Of a stretch of DNA of 64,000 bases, positions 41,954 through 50,116 are shown one piece after another (the stretch's first letter is position 1; each line of letters starts with the position of its first letter). The position numbers were made by a program, and so were the translations under genes. The notes below the pieces were generated by a model. It was not told the origin of the DNA. It did no database searches and saw only the letters and a list, made by a program, of their open reading frames with translations. This DNA is from Micromonospora tulbaghiae (GTDB taxonomy: Bacteria; Actinomycetota; Actinomycetes; Mycobacteriales; Micromonosporaceae): NCBI RefSeq assembly GCF_900091605.1, contig NZ_FMCQ01000001.1, positions 62,001 through 126,000 of the forward strand, in the 5' to 3' direction.

Positions 41954-42745
41954 ATGACCGTCCCCCTGGTCTTCGCCCATCGCGGCGCCTCGTACGACCT
42001 GCCGGAGCACACGCTCGCCGCCTACCTGCGCGCTCTCGACGAGGGCGCGGACGGGCTGGAGTGCGACGTCCGGCTGACCCGCGACGGACACCTGGTCTGC
42101 GTGCACGACCGCCGGCTGGACCGCACCAGCAACGGCCGTGGGCTGGTCAGCGCGCGGACGCTCGCCGAGCTGGAGGCGCTCGACTTCGGCTCCTGGCATC
42201 GTGCCGCGACGCTGGCCGAGGACGACGCGCCGCTCGACGAGTCGCACACCCGGCTGCTCACGCTGGAGCGGCTGCTCGACGCGGTGCTGGCCGCCGGGCG
42301 GCCGGTCCGGCTGCTGATCGAGACCAAGCACCCGTCCCGCTACCGGGGCGAGGTCGAGCGCCGCCTGGTCGAGATGCTGCGCCGGTACGGGCTGGCCGAG
42401 CCCCGCCCGGACCATCCCGTCCAGGTGACCGTGATGTCGTTCTCGCCGCTCGCCGTACGCCGGATCCGGGAACTCGCGCCGGCGCTGCCCACGGTGCTGC
42501 TGCTGGAGGTGCTGCCGCGCCTGCTGCCGCTGGGCCGGCTGCCGTTCGGCGCCCGGATCGCCGGCCCCGGTGTGGCCCTCGTCCGGACCCGCCCACGGCT
42601 GGTCCCCGCGCTGCGTGCCGCCGGCAACTCGGTGTACGTGTGGACCGTCAACGAGCCGGAGGACCTGGAACTCGTGCTCGAAGCCGGCGTGGACGGGGTG
42701 ATCACGGACCGGCCGGCCCACGCGCTGGCCCGGTTGGGCCGGTGA
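41954..42745 (+). CDS. Glycerophosphodiester phosphodiesterase family protein
   Basis: The 263-residue TIM-barrel enzyme has the GDPD signature: FAHRGASYDLPEHTLAAY, then GLECDVRLTRDGHLVCVHDRRLDRT (partly conserved) with the two catalytic histidines and metal-binding Glu/Asp. It has LLIETKHPSR and a C-terminal VYVWTVNEPEDLELVLEAGVDGVITDRP (partly conserved). It hydrolyses glycerophosphodiesters to glycerol-3-phosphate and an alcohol. No signal peptide is present, so it should be cytoplasmic. It probably shares a transcript with the rhodanese gene. Confidence 0.9.
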   Translation: MTVPLVFAHRGASYDLPEHTLAAYLRALDEGADGLECDVRLTRDGHLVCVHDRRLDRTSNGRGLVSARTLAELEALDFGSWHRAATLAEDDAPLDESHTRLLTLERLLDAVLAAGRPVRLLIETKHPSRYRGEVERRLVEMLRRYGLAEPRPDHPVQVTVMSFSPLAVRRIRELAPALPTVLLLEVLPRLLPLGRLPFGARIAGPGVALVRTRPRLVPALRAAGNSVYVWTVNEPEDLELVLEAGVDGVITDRPAHALARLGR

Positions 42746-42821
42746 GCCCCGTCGATCGGTACCGGGGACGGTCGACCGGCGGGGGGTGTCCCGGACGCGG
42801 ACGGCGCGGCACACTCGGGAC

Positions 42822-44276
42822 ATGCCGGAGCGAACCGATTACCCCGCCTTCATCGCCGGCCACACCGCAGTGATCAACATGATCAACTCGGGCGAGTCCG
42901 GTCTCGCCGTGCTCACCCGTCTGCTCCGCGAGGTCGAACCGACGGTCGGCGCGGCCGGCCTGGTCTTCGTGGAGTTCACCTCGGCCGGGGGCCGGGTGAT
43001 CGCGGCGACCGGCAGCGCCGAGTTCGTCCTCGGCCGCCCGCTGCCCGCCAGCGACCCGGCCACCGTCTGCCTGCTCGCCGGCCCGCCGGTGCGGGAGTTC
43101 CGGGTCGACGCGATCCCCGGTGCGCTCGCCGACGAGGTCGCCGGCCGGGGCCTCTGCCGGATGATCGTGGCACGCGCGGAGATCGGCGGGCTCACAGTCG
43201 GCAGCCTGCACGCGCTCTACCGGCTGGGCGAGCCGCTGCAACCCGCGCAACGCGCCGTCATCGGCTACATCGCCGCATGCGTCGCCCACATGTACGGCGA
43301 CCAGACCGGCCTGCCCGTACACGGGGACGGCCCGGTCGTGGCGGCGCTCGCCGACGGGCTCGCCGTGGTGGACCGGGACGGGCGGGTCCGGCTCTGGAAC
43401 CCGGCCGCGGTCCAGGTGACCGGCCGGCCGGCGGAGGAGGCGCTGGGCCGTCCGCTGCCGTTCCCGCTGCCGCCGCCCGGCCAGGTGCTCGACCACCGGC
43501 TGCCGGACGGCCGCTGGCTGCGGATCACCTCCGGCGAGCTGCCCGGCCCGAACGCGCTGCGGGTGGTCAGCTTCCGCGACACCACCGACCAGCAGCGGCG
43601 CGACCACGACCGGGACCTGTTCGTCGCGGTGACCAGCCACGAGCTGCGTACCCCGGTCACCGTCATCAAGGGGTACGCGGACACGCTCACCGACCACTGG
43701 GACTCGCTGAGCGACGCCGACCGGAGGCAGGCCGCCCGGATCATCGGCCAGCGCGCGAACGAACTGGCCCGCCTGGTCGACCGGCTGCTGACCGCCGCCA
43801 CGGAGAACCGGCCCGGCGGTGAACCGGCCGCGCCGTTCGACCTGGTCGACGCCCTGCGCGCGGCGGTGGTCGACCTGCCGGCCGACGTCCGGCACCGGGT
43901 CGTGCTCGACCTCCCCGCCGACCTGCCCAAGGCGCTCGGTGACCGGCACAGCCTCGCCACGGTGCTCACCGAGCTGGGCACCAACGCCGGGAAGTACTCG
44001 CTGCCGGACACGCCGATCGAGATCACCGCCGAGGCGAACGAGCGGACCGTCTCGTTCCGGGTGGCCGACCGGGGCATCGGCATCCGGCCGGAGCACGTGG
44101 AGCGGGCCTTCGACCGGTTCTGGCAGGGCGAGTCCGGCGACCGCCGCCGGTATCCCGGTGCCGGGCTCGGTCTCTATCTCGTCCGCCAGATCGTTGAACA
44201 GCAGAATGGATGGGTATCCCTCCGGCCCAGAGCCGGTGGCGGTACGGTCGCAGAGGTGCGGCTGCCCCGGGGTTGA
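42822..44276 (+). CDS. Sensor histidine kinase with GAF and PAS domains
   Basis: The 484-residue soluble kinase has a GAF-like domain (about residues 15-155) and a PAS domain (about 170-255, beginning ALADGLAVVDRDGRVRLWN). The HisKA motif is FVAVTSHELRTPVTVIKGYA (about 265-285). The HATPase domain shows TELGTNAGKYSL, VADRGIGIRPEHVERAFDRFW (partly conserved) and GAGLGLYLVRQIVEQQ. There are no membrane helices, so it senses a cytoplasmic or redox signal. No response regulator is adjacent. CACACT (42810-42815) ends 6 nt before ATG 42822; the in-frame start at 42786 is not favoured. Confidence 0.86.
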   Translation: MPERTDYPAFIAGHTAVINMINSGESGLAVLTRLLREVEPTVGAAGLVFVEFTSAGGRVIAATGSAEFVLGRPLPASDPATVCLLAGPPVREFRVDAIPGALADEVAGRGLCRMIVARAEIGGLTVGSLHALYRLGEPLQPAQRAVIGYIAACVAHMYGDQTGLPVHGDGPVVAALADGLAVVDRDGRVRLWNPAAVQVTGRPAEEALGRPLPFPLPPPGQVLDHRLPDGRWLRITSGELPGPNALRVVSFRDTTDQQRRDHDRDLFVAVTSHELRTPVTVIKGYADTLTDHWDSLSDADRRQAARIIGQRANELARLVDRLLTAATENRPGGEPAAPFDLVDALRAAVVDLPADVRHRVVLDLPADLPKALGDRHSLATVLTELGTNAGKYSLPDTPIEITAEANERTVSFRVADRGIGIRPEHVERAFDRFWQGESGDRRRYPGAGLGLYLVRQIVEQQNGWVSLRPRAGGGTVAEVRLPRG

Positions 44277-44307
44277 CCGGGGCGCTCACGGGCGGGGAAG
44301 GAACGAC

Positions 44308-44757
44308 GTGTCGACTGGTCCGGCCGAACGGTCGTGGTGCGTGGTGGTGCCCCACGACGCCACCGGCGCGCGCCTGGCCCGGCACCGGCTCGCCGACGAG
44401 CTGACCGGTGTCGTACCCCCGGTCCTGGTGGCCGACCTGGTCGCGGTCCTCGCCGAACTGGTCGGCAACGCGGTCCGGCACGCCGACGCGCTGCCCGGCG
44501 GCGTCGTCCGGGTCGCCTGGCGGCTGCGGGTGACCGAGCGGGGGCCGAGTGTCGAACTCCGGGTCACCGACGGCGGTTCCGGCGCCGGCCCGTGCATGCG
44601 TACCGCCTCGCCGGACGCGGCGGACGGGCGGGGACTGCACATCGTCGCCGGGCTGGCCAGCGGCTGGGGCGTGGAGCGCGACGGGCTGGGCCAGAGCGTG
44701 TGGGCCCGGTTCGACCCGGTCCCGGTGCAGCGGACGGACCTGGTCGCCGCCGGCTGA
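44308..44757 (+). CDS. RsbW-like anti-sigma/ATPase domain protein
   Basis: The 149-residue protein is a stand-alone HATPase_c domain of the RsbW/SpoIIAB type. The N-box region is LAELVGNAVRHADALPGG and the G-boxes are VTDGGSG and DGRGLHIVAGLASGWG. Such proteins bind sigma factors or anti-anti-sigma factors, or act as switch kinases in stress responses. GTG 44308 follows GGAAGGA by about 6 nt. It lies 31 nt after the sensor kinase stop and may act with it. No sigma or anti-anti-sigma gene is adjacent. Confidence 0.8.
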   Translation: MSTGPAERSWCVVVPHDATGARLARHRLADELTGVVPPVLVADLVAVLAELVGNAVRHADALPGGVVRVAWRLRVTERGPSVELRVTDGGSGAGPCMRTASPDAADGRGLHIVAGLASGWGVERDGLGQSVWARFDPVPVQRTDLVAAG

Positions 44758-44817
44758 CCGACGCGGCGGGCGGGTCCGGCACCCACCGCCGAGGCCCGGC
44801 ATCTAGGCTGTCTCGCC

Positions 44818-44847
44818 ATGAGCGAGCGGAGCGGAGCGGGCGCATGA
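44818..44847 (+). CDS. Nine-codon leader ORF coupled to the DUF5926 gene
   Basis: ATG 44818 opens a short ORF (MSERSGAGA) whose TGA overlaps the ATG of the DUF5926 gene (ATGA). TAGGCT (44804-44809) ends 8 nt before it, so the transcript probably begins at this ATG. Ribosomes finishing the leader could restart on the main gene. Expression of the peptide itself is inference. Confidence 0.45.
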   Translation: MSERSGAGA

Positions 44848-45728
44848 GCAAGCGTCGGAAGAACCAGCGGGCCGTCGAGGCCACCCCGAAGCGGGAGAAG
44901 GTGCGCGACGTCTTCGTGCCCCGGCCGTTCGAGGGCCTCGCCGACGAGCCGGAGTGGATCGCCCTGCGCGAGCTGGTCCCGGCCGCGTCCGCGCCGCTGC
45001 GGCTGACCCCGGAACTGGTCGAGGAGTACGGCGACCGGCCGGTCACGCTGGCCACCGTGCTGCCGATGGCCGCCCCGGCGATGACCAAGCCGGACGGGCG
45101 GGTCTTCATCGGCCTGCAACGGCACCAGCAGTCCGGCGACGTCTCCCGTGACCTGGCCGACGCGCTGATCTCCGCGCTGCGGACCGAGCCGGGCGGCCAG
45201 GTGAGCGTGCCGCCGCTGCCCGGGCCGGGCCCTCGCCTCCAGGACATCCTGGTGGACGGCCCGCTGGAGATCAGCATGCACGACGGGTTCGACTTCTGGC
45301 TCGACCCGGGCGCCGCCGACGACCCGAACGTCCAGGCATCCCTGGAGCGGGCCAACTCGGCGATCTACCCGACCGTGAAGCTGGCCGCGGCGCGGGCCGC
45401 GTACTGGTGCCAGGTGCCGGAGAAGGCCCACGTGCGCCTGGTCCTGCCGGACGACGAGGACGCCGCACTGGACGCCTTGTCCCGGCTCGCCGCCGCGGGC
45501 GCGCTGACGCTCGGCGACGACACGAAGTTCGCGGGCATGTTCCGGGCGCACGGCCGCCTCGCGCCGGTCTGGGACCTGCCGGAGGACACCCCGGCCGCCG
45601 AGTGGGAGGCGCCGGTGGCGGAGTTCGCCAAGCGCTACGCCGAGGCGGTCGCGGAGCGGGAGCCGCTCGACGCGGCCGGCCGACGGGTCCGCCAGGGGCT
45701 GCTCGGCCGCCAGCTGACGCTGCGCTGA
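44844..45728 (+). CDS. DUF5926 family protein
   Basis: The 294-residue protein matches the actinobacterial DUF5926 family of unknown function. It has a very basic N-terminus (MSKRRKNQRAVEATPKREK), then VFVPRPFEGLADEPEWIALRELVPAASA (partly conserved) and LATVLPMAAPAMTKPDGRVFIGLQ (partly conserved). A middle segment is ISMHDGFDFWLDPG, and a C-terminal region is rich in acidic residues and ends LDAAGRRVRQGLLGRQLTLR. The basic tail followed by a SecC-less body suggests nucleic-acid or ribosome association only speculatively. The start overlaps the stop of a nine-codon leader ORF. The protein is convergent with arcA. Confidence 0.78.
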   Translation: MSKRRKNQRAVEATPKREKVRDVFVPRPFEGLADEPEWIALRELVPAASAPLRLTPELVEEYGDRPVTLATVLPMAAPAMTKPDGRVFIGLQRHQQSGDVSRDLADALISALRTEPGGQVSVPPLPGPGPRLQDILVDGPLEISMHDGFDFWLDPGAADDPNVQASLERANSAIYPTVKLAAARAAYWCQVPEKAHVRLVLPDDEDAALDALSRLAAAGALTLGDDTKFAGMFRAHGRLAPVWDLPEDTPAAEWEAPVAEFAKRYAEAVAEREPLDAAGRRVRQGLLGRQLTLR

Positions 45729-45738
45729 CGTCTCCGGG

Positions 45739-46953
45739 TCAGGCGGGCCCGCCCTTCTCCCGCACCAGCGGGCAGGACATGCAGCGCGGGCCACCCCGCC
45801 CGGAGCCCAGCTCCGACCCGGCGATGGCGATCACCTCGATGCCGGCGCGTTCCAGTTGCGCGTTGGTCTCCACGTTGCGCTCGTAGCCGACGCAGAGCCG
45901 GGGCGCGAGCGCGAGCGTGTTGTTTCCGTCGTCCCACTGCTCGCGTTCGGCGGTGACCGGGTCGAGGCCGGTGTCGATCACCCGGAGCTGGTCGAGGTCC
46001 ATCGCGTCGGCTGCGGCCCGCAGGAACGGCGCCGGGCCGTCGACCCGCAGGTCGTCGCCGTCCGCGCCGGCGATGACCGTGTACGCGGACAGTTGGTCGG
46101 CGACGTTCGCGTACATCAGTACGGCGTCGACGTCGACCATGGTGCAGATCGTGTCCAGGTGCATGGTGGCGCGCTCCTGCGCGATCGGCACCACCAGGAT
46201 GGTGTGCGCCAGCCCGGCCGCGAACACCTGCCGGGCCAGCCGTTCCGCACCGGCCGGGGTGGTGCGCTCGCCGACGCCGACGGCGAGCACCCCCGGCGCG
46301 AGCAGCAGCACGTCGCCGCCCTCCAGGTGCTCCAGCCGCGGGTGGTAGACGAACTCGGTGCCGACGAAACGCGGGTGGTAGCGGTAGATCGCGTCGGTGA
46401 GCGTGGTCTCCCGCCGCCGGGCCGGCATGGCCAGGCTTGTCACACCGACCCGGTCGCCGATCCAGACCGACGAGTCGCGGGTGAACAGCAGGTTGGGCAG
46501 CGGGTCGATGACGAAGTCGTGCCGGTCCATGAGCGTCCAGACCAGACCGCCGGGACGGTCGGCGCCGATCCGCAGTTCCTCGTGTGCGAGCCCGGCGGTG
46601 AGCACGTCGGCCAGTCCGGCCGGATCGAGGTAGGTCAGATGGTCGGCGACGCGGCGCCGCAGGGTGTGGCCGAGCCGGCGGGACCGCAGCACCTGGTCGG
46701 TCAGCTCGGCCCGGGCGTCCGGCACGGCGAGCGTCTCGACCAGCAGGTCGGCCAGGTAGAGCACCTCGACCCCGCGGGACCGCAGCGCCGCCGCGAACCC
46801 GTCGTGCTCCTCCTGCGCGCGTCCCACCCATGGGATAGCGTCGAACAGGAGGCTGTCGTTGTTCCGTGGGGTGAGGCGGGCCAGTTCCGGTCCCGGGCGG
46901 TGCAGCAGCACCGTCCCGAGGCGGGCGACTTCGCTGTCCACATAGTGGGTCAC
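45739..46953 (-). CDS. arcA: Arginine deiminase
   Basis: The 404-residue enzyme hydrolyses L-arginine to citrulline and ammonia. Visible active-site elements are [20 protein letters not shown] (Glu and Asp), [12 protein letters not shown] (His) and the C-terminal [10 protein letters not shown] with the nucleophilic cysteine. Ornithine carbamoyltransferase and carbamate kinase genes are not next to it. TAGGCT (46965-46960) ends 6 nt before GTG 46953, so translation is probably leaderless. A candidate ARG box (47002-47018) lies about 57 nt upstream of the start. This fits ArgR-type control by arginine. Confidence 0.92.
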   Translation of the reverse strand: MTHYVDSEVARLGTVLLHRPGPELARLTPRNNDSLLFDAIPWVGRAQEEHDGFAAALRSRGVEVLYLADLLVETLAVPDARAELTDQVLRSRRLGHTLRRRVADHLTYLDPAGLADVLTAGLAHEELRIGADRPGGLVWTLMDRHDFVIDPLPNLLFTRDSSVWIGDRVGVTSLAMPARRRETTLTDAIYRYHPRFVGTEFVYHPRLEHLEGGDVLLLAPGVLAVGVGERTTPAGAERLARQVFAAGLAHTILVVPIAQERATMHLDTICTMVDVDAVLMYANVADQLSAYTVIAGADGDDLRVDGPAPFLRAAADAMDLDQLRVIDTGLDPVTAEREQWDDGNNTLALAPRLCVGYERNVETNAQLERAGIEVIAIAGSELGSGRGGPRCMSCPLVREKGGPA

Positions 46954-47001
46954 CCTCGCAGCCTAGGGCAGGCTTGCGCACCATCCGGAAAAGAAGTGTG
47001 A

Positions 47002-47018
47002 ATGAATATGGCATTCAT
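47002..47018. promoter_or_regulatory. Candidate ARG box (ArgR site) upstream of arcA
   Basis: ATGAATATGGCATTCAT contains inverted arms ATGAAT and ATTCAT around 5 nt, close to the ARG box form TGAAT-N4-ATTCA. It is centred about 57 bp upstream of the predicted arcA start site. It could also affect the divergent NERD-like gene. Confidence 0.5.
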
Positions 47019-47115
47019 CCGCACTCACTCCGGCGGTCCAACTTGCCGAGCCCCCGGGGGCGCAACGTAGGGTAGTGGAGACATAACTTCGAGAGACCTT
47101 TTGCCGGAGGTCGCG

Positions 47116-47853
47116 ATGACTGTCTTTCCCGCTCGTCAAGCCGTACCGAGCAGGGCACTGCCGCCCCGCACGGTGCCGCACTCCCGGGTCGAGCCCACCT
47201 CGGTGCTCGAGCCGGCCCGACCGACTCCATTGGAGTGGGCCCGGCGTCGCCGGGCGGAGCGGGGGGCCCGCCGGTTGGAAGCGGCCGGGGCCCGCGCCCT
47301 GGGCCAGCTCGACCATCTCGGTCCCGCCTGGCACGTCATCGAGTGGCCCCGGACGGACCCGGCGGACATGCTGCTCGACCGCGCCCGCGACGACCGGGCC
47401 GGGTTCCTGGCCATCGGTCCGAGCGGCCTGTTCGCGGTCACCATCGCCGACCACGGCCGGGCCCGGGTGCTCGTGGCCGGAGACGTGGTCCAGATCAACG
47501 GCAAGCGCCCGCCGTACGTGGCGGAGGCGCGCCGGGACGCCAAGCGGGCCAGCAAGGCCCTCTCCGACGCGGTCGGCCTGCCGATCCCGGTGAGCCCGGT
47601 GCTGACGTTCGTCGGCTCCGGGGTGATCAGCGTCTACGGCCTGCCGAAGGACTGCCTCATGGCCACCCACCGCGAGCTGGACCGCCTGCTCGTGGCCGGT
47701 GGGAACCGGATCAGCCCGGCCACCGCCGAGAAGCTCTCCCGCGTCGCCCAGGCGCCGGCGACGTGGTTCAACGGCACGTACCGTCCAACCGCCGACTACC
47801 GGTGGTATGACGAGGGCCGAACGGCCGCTGACAAGCGGGCCGCCCGCCGGTAA
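47116..47853 (+). CDS. NERD-like (nuclease-related) domain protein
   Basis: The 245-residue protein has a Pro/Arg-rich N-terminus, then a domain resembling NERD: LDHLGPAWHVIEWP, GFLAIGPSGLFAVTIADHGRARVLVAG (partly conserved), NGKRPPYVAEARRDAKRAS and PVSPVLTFVGSGVISVYG. In NERD proteins the strand after PSG-F ends with a catalytic Lys (ETK). Here it reads VTIAD, so nuclease activity is doubtful. ATG 47116 has GGAGG 5 nt upstream. A promoter TTGCCG (47043-47048)-N19-TAGGGT (47068-47073) is plausible. It is divergent from arcA. Confidence 0.6.
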   Translation: MTVFPARQAVPSRALPPRTVPHSRVEPTSVLEPARPTPLEWARRRRAERGARRLEAAGARALGQLDHLGPAWHVIEWPRTDPADMLLDRARDDRAGFLAIGPSGLFAVTIADHGRARVLVAGDVVQINGKRPPYVAEARRDAKRASKALSDAVGLPIPVSPVLTFVGSGVISVYGLPKDCLMATHRELDRLLVAGGNRISPATAEKLSRVAQAPATWFNGTYRPTADYRWYDEGRTAADKRAARR

Positions 47854-47997
47854 CGTCTCCGGCGACGCCACGCGGCCCACGGCACCGCCCCCGACTGGTT
47901 CCGTCGGTCCGCGCCGTCGCCGGCCGCCCGGCAGCCGATGCTTCCGCCGCACCGACCGGCTAGCGTGGACAGACCGTCGGTGTACATAGGAGGCGCG

Positions 47998-48447
47998 GTG
48001 GCCCACGTCGAACTCTCACTCTCGGACGTGTTCGCGCCCGCGGCATCCACCGAGCAGGAGTCCGACAACTTCGGGCAGTGGTCCGGCATGGTCTCCCGGG
48101 CCGCCGAGCCGTGCCTGCTGATCGACGAGGGCACCACTGTCGTGGCTATCTCCTCGTCCGGCTGCGACCTGCTCTGCCTGGGTGCCCCGGAGGACGTGAT
48201 CGGCCTGCCGCTGCTGGAGGGCGGCCTGCGCCTGGTCGACTTCACGGCGAGCCCGAGCGAGCTGACCGAGCAGGAAACCGACAAGATCCCGCCGCTGCTC
48301 GCGCTGCACTCCGGGCGGCTCGCCCGCGGCCTGCTGCGGGTGCAGGGGCCCGGCTCCGACGCCGGCCGGACGGTCGACGCCATCTCCACGCCGGTCCTCA
48401 CCGACGGCGCGGTGGTCGGCTCGCTCACCTTCCTCTCCGCGGTCTGA
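47998..48447 (+). CDS. PAS-like domain protein
   Basis: The 149-residue protein looks like a single PAS-type sensor domain. It has EPCLLIDEGTTVVAISSSGCDLL, then a loop LGAPEDVIGLPLLEGGLRLVDF (partly conserved), and a closing strand DAISTPVLTDGAVVGSLTFLSAV (partly conserved). No output domain is attached, so it probably works through protein contacts. GTG 47998 has a strong AGGAGG 4 nt upstream. It was chosen over the in-frame ATG 47938, which lies before the ribosome-binding site. Confidence 0.65.
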   Translation: MAHVELSLSDVFAPAASTEQESDNFGQWSGMVSRAAEPCLLIDEGTTVVAISSSGCDLLCLGAPEDVIGLPLLEGGLRLVDFTASPSELTEQETDKIPPLLALHSGRLARGLLRVQGPGSDAGRTVDAISTPVLTDGAVVGSLTFLSAV

Positions 48448-48464
48448 GCTCTCCGCGGTCCGAC

Positions 48465-48509
48465 CCGGCGCGCTTCACCCCGGCGCGCTTCACCCCGGCG
48501 CGCTTCACC
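48465..48509. repeat. Three perfect 15-bp tandem repeats
   Basis: CCGGCGCGCTTCACC occurs three times without any change at 48465-48479, 48480-48494 and 48495-48509. The array ends 18 nt before a good -10 TACTAT (48528-48533) of the lipoprotein gene, so the last copy overlaps the expected -35. It could be a multi-site operator or a variable minisatellite. Confidence 0.8.
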
Positions 48510-48566
48510 CCGGGCCGGTCCTGCTCCTACTATGGCCTCGGCCCCACCACACGACGACATCCCTCG

Positions 48567-49106
48567 ATGCCCGAGGACGCCCCCGTGCCCCGCGCCCCAC
48601 AGCCCCGACGCCGCCACCCTCCGCTGGCGCTGGTGACGCTGCTCGCCCTCGCCGCCTGCGGCACCCCGCCCGAGCTACGCGCGCCACCCGCGGCCGCCAC
48701 ACCCGTCCCGGCCCCGTCGGCGACTGCCACGCCCAGCCCGAGTGCCACCCCGACCCCACCGGCCCCGGTCCTCCCGCCCACGCTCGCGCCGTCCGCGCCG
48801 GCCTCGGCGGCGCCCTGCCGGGGGCGGCCGTCCGGCGACCGGATCGTCGCGCTGCTGCGCGGATCCGCAGGCGTGCTGCCCCGGGACGTCAAGGTGACGG
48901 TGGCGACCGGTCCGCTCTGCGCCGAGGGCTGGCAGTACACGGTGCTGACTGTCACCGGGCACGAGGATTTGCAGGTGGTCACGCGTGGCGAGACCGGCAC
49001 GCCGAGGCTGGTCACCGCCGGCACGGACGTGTGCGGCGTCGAGGTACGGACCGTGGCGCCGATCGGCATCCGTACCCTGGCCTGCGACGGCACGCCGGGT
49101 GCGTAG
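48567..49106 (+). CDS. Putative lipoprotein
   Basis: The 179-residue protein has a twin-basic N-terminus (PRRRHPPLALVTLLALAAC) with a clear lipobox, LALAAC. A long Pro/Ala/Thr/Ser linker follows (about 35-85), then a small domain of about 90 residues with four cysteines (APCRGR, PLCAEG, DVCGVEV, LACDG) that could form two disulfides. I do not recognise the domain. Transcription probably starts about 48540 from TACTAT, behind the tandem repeats. Its TAG stop is part of the -10 of the next gene. Confidence 0.72.
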   Translation: MPEDAPVPRAPQPRRRHPPLALVTLLALAACGTPPELRAPPAAATPVPAPSATATPSPSATPTPPAPVLPPTLAPSAPASAAPCRGRPSGDRIVALLRGSAGVLPRDVKVTVATGPLCAEGWQYTVLTVTGHEDLQVVTRGETGTPRLVTAGTDVCGVEVRTVAPIGIRTLACDGTPGA

Positions 49107-49119
49107 GCTGGTCGGCATG
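49104..49119 (+). promoter_or_regulatory. Leaderless-type promoter of pheA overlapping the upstream stop codon
   Basis: TAGGCT (49104-49109) ends 7 nt before ATG 49117. Its first three bases are the stop codon of the lipoprotein gene. Confidence 0.55.
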
Positions 49120-50073
49120 CCGGGAACACCGCCGACCCGCTTCGTCTACCTGGGCCCCGAGGGCACCTTCGCCGAACAGGCCCTGCGTACCGTGCCCGCC
49201 GCCGAGCGCGGGGACCGCACGCCGGCCCGCAGCGTCGGTGAGGCGCTCGACGCGGTACGCGCCGGGGAGGCGGACGCGGCGCTGGTGCCGCTGGAGAACT
49301 CCATCGGCGGCGCGGTCGGCGTGACGCTCGACGAACTGGTCGAGGGCGACCCGCTGGTGATCACCCGCGAGGTGGTCCTGCCGGTGGAGTTCGTGCTGGC
49401 CGCCCGCGCCGGCACCACGCTGTCCGACGTCCGCTCCGTCGCGGCCCACCCGCAGGCGTCCACCCAGTGCCGGGGCTGGCTGCGGGAGCACCTGCCCGAC
49501 GCCACAGTGGTCGACGTGCTCTCCAACGGTGCCGCCGCGGCCGGAGCGGCGAGCGGCGAGTACGACGCCGCCATCTGCGCCCCGATCGGCGCGACCCGGC
49601 ACCGGCTGGCAGTGCTGGCCGACAAGATCGCCGACCACCCGGACGCGGTCACCCGGTTCGCGCTCGTGTCCCGCCCCGGGCCGCCCCCGCCGCCCACCGG
49701 CGACGACCTCACCTCGCTCGCGGTGTGCCTCGCCCACGACCGGGTGGGTGCGCTGCTGGCGGTGCTGATGGAACTGGCGGTGCGCGGCGTGAACATGACC
49801 CGGATCGAGTCCCGCCCGACCGGCGAGGCACTCGGCCGCTACGTGTTCTTCCTGGACTGCGCCGGGCACGTCGCCGACGTACGCCTCGGCGAGGCGTTGC
49901 AGGGGCTGCGCCGGGTCTGCGCCGACGTGCGGTTCCTGGGGTCGTACCCCCGGCACCGCTGGAGCACGGCGCCGGGTGACCAGCAGGCGCCGGTGCCGCC
50001 CGGTCTCACCGACGCCGACTACGCCGACGCGGCGGCCTGGGTGGCCCGGCTGCGGTCGGGCGAGCTGAGCTGA
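49117..50073 (+). CDS. pheA: Prephenate dehydratase
   Basis: The 318-residue enzyme converts prephenate to phenylpyruvate in phenylalanine synthesis. The catalytic part (about residues 1-185) contains YLGPEGTFAEQA, LVPLENSIGGAVG and the conserved TRF in DAVTRFALVSR. An ACT regulatory domain follows (about 198-275) with LMELAVRGVNMTRIESRPTG and the ESRP motif that binds phenylalanine. No chorismate mutase domain is fused. Translation should begin at the leaderless ATG. A GC hairpin separates it from the convergent AIM24 gene. Confidence 0.93.
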   Translation: MPGTPPTRFVYLGPEGTFAEQALRTVPAAERGDRTPARSVGEALDAVRAGEADAALVPLENSIGGAVGVTLDELVEGDPLVITREVVLPVEFVLAARAGTTLSDVRSVAAHPQASTQCRGWLREHLPDATVVDVLSNGAAAAGAASGEYDAAICAPIGATRHRLAVLADKIADHPDAVTRFALVSRPGPPPPPTGDDLTSLAVCLAHDRVGALLAVLMELAVRGVNMTRIESRPTGEALGRYVFFLDCAGHVADVRLGEALQGLRRVCADVRFLGSYPRHRWSTAPGDQQAPVPPGLTDADYADAAAWVARLRSGELS

Positions 50074-50076
50074 CCG

Positions 50077-50107
50077 GCCCGGGGCGACCTCGGCGGACGC
50101 CCCGGGC
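50077..50107. terminator. Bidirectional GC hairpin terminator
   Basis: GCCCGGGGCG (50077-50086) pairs with CGCCCCGGGC (50098-50107) around an 11-nt loop between convergent stop codons. Confidence 0.72.
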
Positions 50108-50116
50108 ACCGGAGGG

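Noticed and set aside
45742-45753. Terminator palindrome GGCGGGCCCGCC at the arcA end
   Set aside because: It has no loop and lies within the coding sequence, so it is more likely a by-product of Gly-Pro-Ala codons.
48465-48509. CRISPR array
   Set aside because: The three 15-bp units are directly adjacent with no spacers, and no cas genes are present.
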